From Thiomonas intermedia (GTDB lineage Bacteria; Pseudomonadota; Gammaproteobacteria; Burkholderiales; Burkholderiaceae_C), in contig NZ_CP020046.1 in the NCBI RefSeq assembly GCF_002028405.1, positions 310,001-374,000 on the forward strand: a DNA stretch of 64,000 nt, in the 5' to 3' direction. The translations under genes were made by a program, and so were the position numbers. The notes under the pieces are model-generated. The model did not search any database. It worked only from the letters and a program-made list of their open reading frames with translations, and had not been told where the DNA came from. Below, in pieces: positions 63,432-64,000 of this stretch. Position 1 is the first letter of the stretch, and every line of letters starts with the position of its first letter.

Positions 63432-64000
63432 TCACGCGTTTTCGACTGCGAAGCGACCGACTCGGTCTCGTGCATGCAGGCGTATGCCAAGAAAGTTCGC
63501 CAGCATGTAATGGCCGTATTCGGTTAGTATGGATTCGGGGTGAAACTGCACGCCGTAGATGGGTAAGCTGGCGTGGGCGACGCCCATGATCTCGTCCATC
63601 GTCCCGTCGTCGGTTTGAGTCCAGGCTGTCACGTTCAGGCAGTTCGGCAGCGACTCCCTTTCCACGATCAGGGAGTGGTAACGTGCCGCCGCGAATTCCT
63701 CCGGGATGCCGACAAACAGATCGCGGCCATCGTGATGGACGCGGCTGACCTTGCCGTGCATCACGCGCTTGGCATGTCTGACGCGCCCACCGAAGACCTC
63801 GCCGATAATTTCATGTCCGAGGCAGACGCCCAACAGCGGGATGCGACGCTCGGCGGCCAAACGAAGTAGTTCCTTCGACATGCCCGAATCGTCCGGAGTG
63901 CCCGGGCCTGGCGACAGCAAGATATGGCGCGGATGCAGGTCGAGCACGTCCGATGCGGACATCTCGTCATTGAGGATGACCTTCACCTTCACGTCCAGTT
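63432..64000 (-). CDS. Glutamine amidotransferase of the PabA/TrpG type, N-terminus outside window
   Basis: A class I glutamine amidotransferase, open to the window edge; about 189 residues seen. Landmarks: VILNDEMSASDVL, HILLSPGPGTPDDSGMSKEL, catalytic Cys in LLGVCLGHEIIGEVFGG, oxyanion/dimer part MHGKVSRVHH, and the catalytic His-Glu in YGVQFHPESILTEYGHYML. It supplies ammonia to a chorismate-using partner that makes aminodeoxychorismate (p-aminobenzoate) or anthranilate. Next to an AurF-type enzyme, p-aminobenzoate is favoured. The partner PabB should lie beyond 64000. Confidence 0.92.
   Translation of the reverse strand, partial: LDVKVKVILNDEMSASDVLDLHPRHILLSPGPGTPDDSGMSKELLRLAAERRIPLLGVCLGHEIIGEVFGGRVRHAKRVMHGKVSRVHHDGRDLFVGIPEEFAAARYHSLIVERESLPNCLNVTAWTQTDDGTMDEIMGVAHASLPIYGVQFHPESILTEYGHYMLANFLGIRLHARDRVGRFAVENA

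Overview
The window reads as a Burkholderiales chromosome, most likely from the Alcaligenaceae side of the order. Support comes from the block hisC-pheA-serC-gyrA with a divergent ompA, from an OmpA with a long Pro-Ala linker, and from GyrA carrying Gln at E. coli position 83 (as I recall, normal for Achromobacter and relatives). The DNA is GC-rich, so nearly every real gene carries long antisense shadow frames, which are left out. The organism is an inference from gene content.

Layout. (1) 1-11540 is core chromosome: hisC (cut by the edge), pheA, serC, gyrA, ompA, an omega-amino-acid aminotransferase, a CtaG-like membrane protein, RNase R and two tRNA-Leu genes (CAG, CAA). (2) A broken tyrosine integrase starts about 100 bp after tRNA-Leu(CAA), and everything to its right looks accessory. 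12-28.7 kb holds regulator/target pairs (aldo-keto reductases, MFS pumps, LysR, MarR and Lrp regulators), a GNAT, a CMD-family protein, a periplasmic Ntn hydrolase, an AbiE-type toxin-antitoxin pair, a FAD oxidase, a methyltransferase plus DHA2 pump, and an orphan solute-binding protein. (3) 28.7-33 kb holds a compact minus-strand operon that looks like a ribosomal-peptide (RiPP) pathway: a 35-residue peptide gene missed by ordinary ORF calling, an intrinsic-terminator hairpin right after it, a CMD-like protein, an MFS exporter and an HEXXH-motif peptide-modification protein; EthD and FMN-reductase genes follow. (4) 33-42 kb is a scrap zone: 21-bp tandem repeats, HigBA, trbF/trbG/trbI of a lost conjugation system, a DHA2 pump with its LysR regulator, and a mosaic of IS5, IS21 and IS256 fragments. 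(5) 42.1-64.0 kb is a minus-strand biosynthetic cluster that continues past the window: glutamine amidotransferase of the PabA/TrpG type, AurF-type diiron N-oxygenase, a 4145-aa protein (AT, AMP-ligase, ACP, C, A, PCP, KS, ACP, KS, DH, KR), a 1535-aa protein (C-MT, ACP, KS, ACP, TE), a ClpP-like peptidase, a Bcr/CflA exporter and an Sfp-type phosphopantetheinyl transferase. A 174-bp MITE with perfect 17-bp ends and a CTAA target duplication sits in front of the exporter.

How the genes fit together. In region 5, PabA-type and AurF-type enzymes would make an amino-, hydroxylamino- or nitro-benzoate. The AMP-ligase would load it, the A domain (code close to the glycine code) would add Gly, and three AT-less KS modules fed by the N-terminal AT would extend it before TE release. 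The embedded ClpP copy is a candidate self-resistance target, which suggests a ClpP inhibitor. In region 4a (the peptide operon), the hairpin after the peptide gene would give excess precursor mRNA over enzyme mRNA, as is usual for RiPPs. These two systems are the most interesting parts of the window. Both product assignments are inference from gene content.
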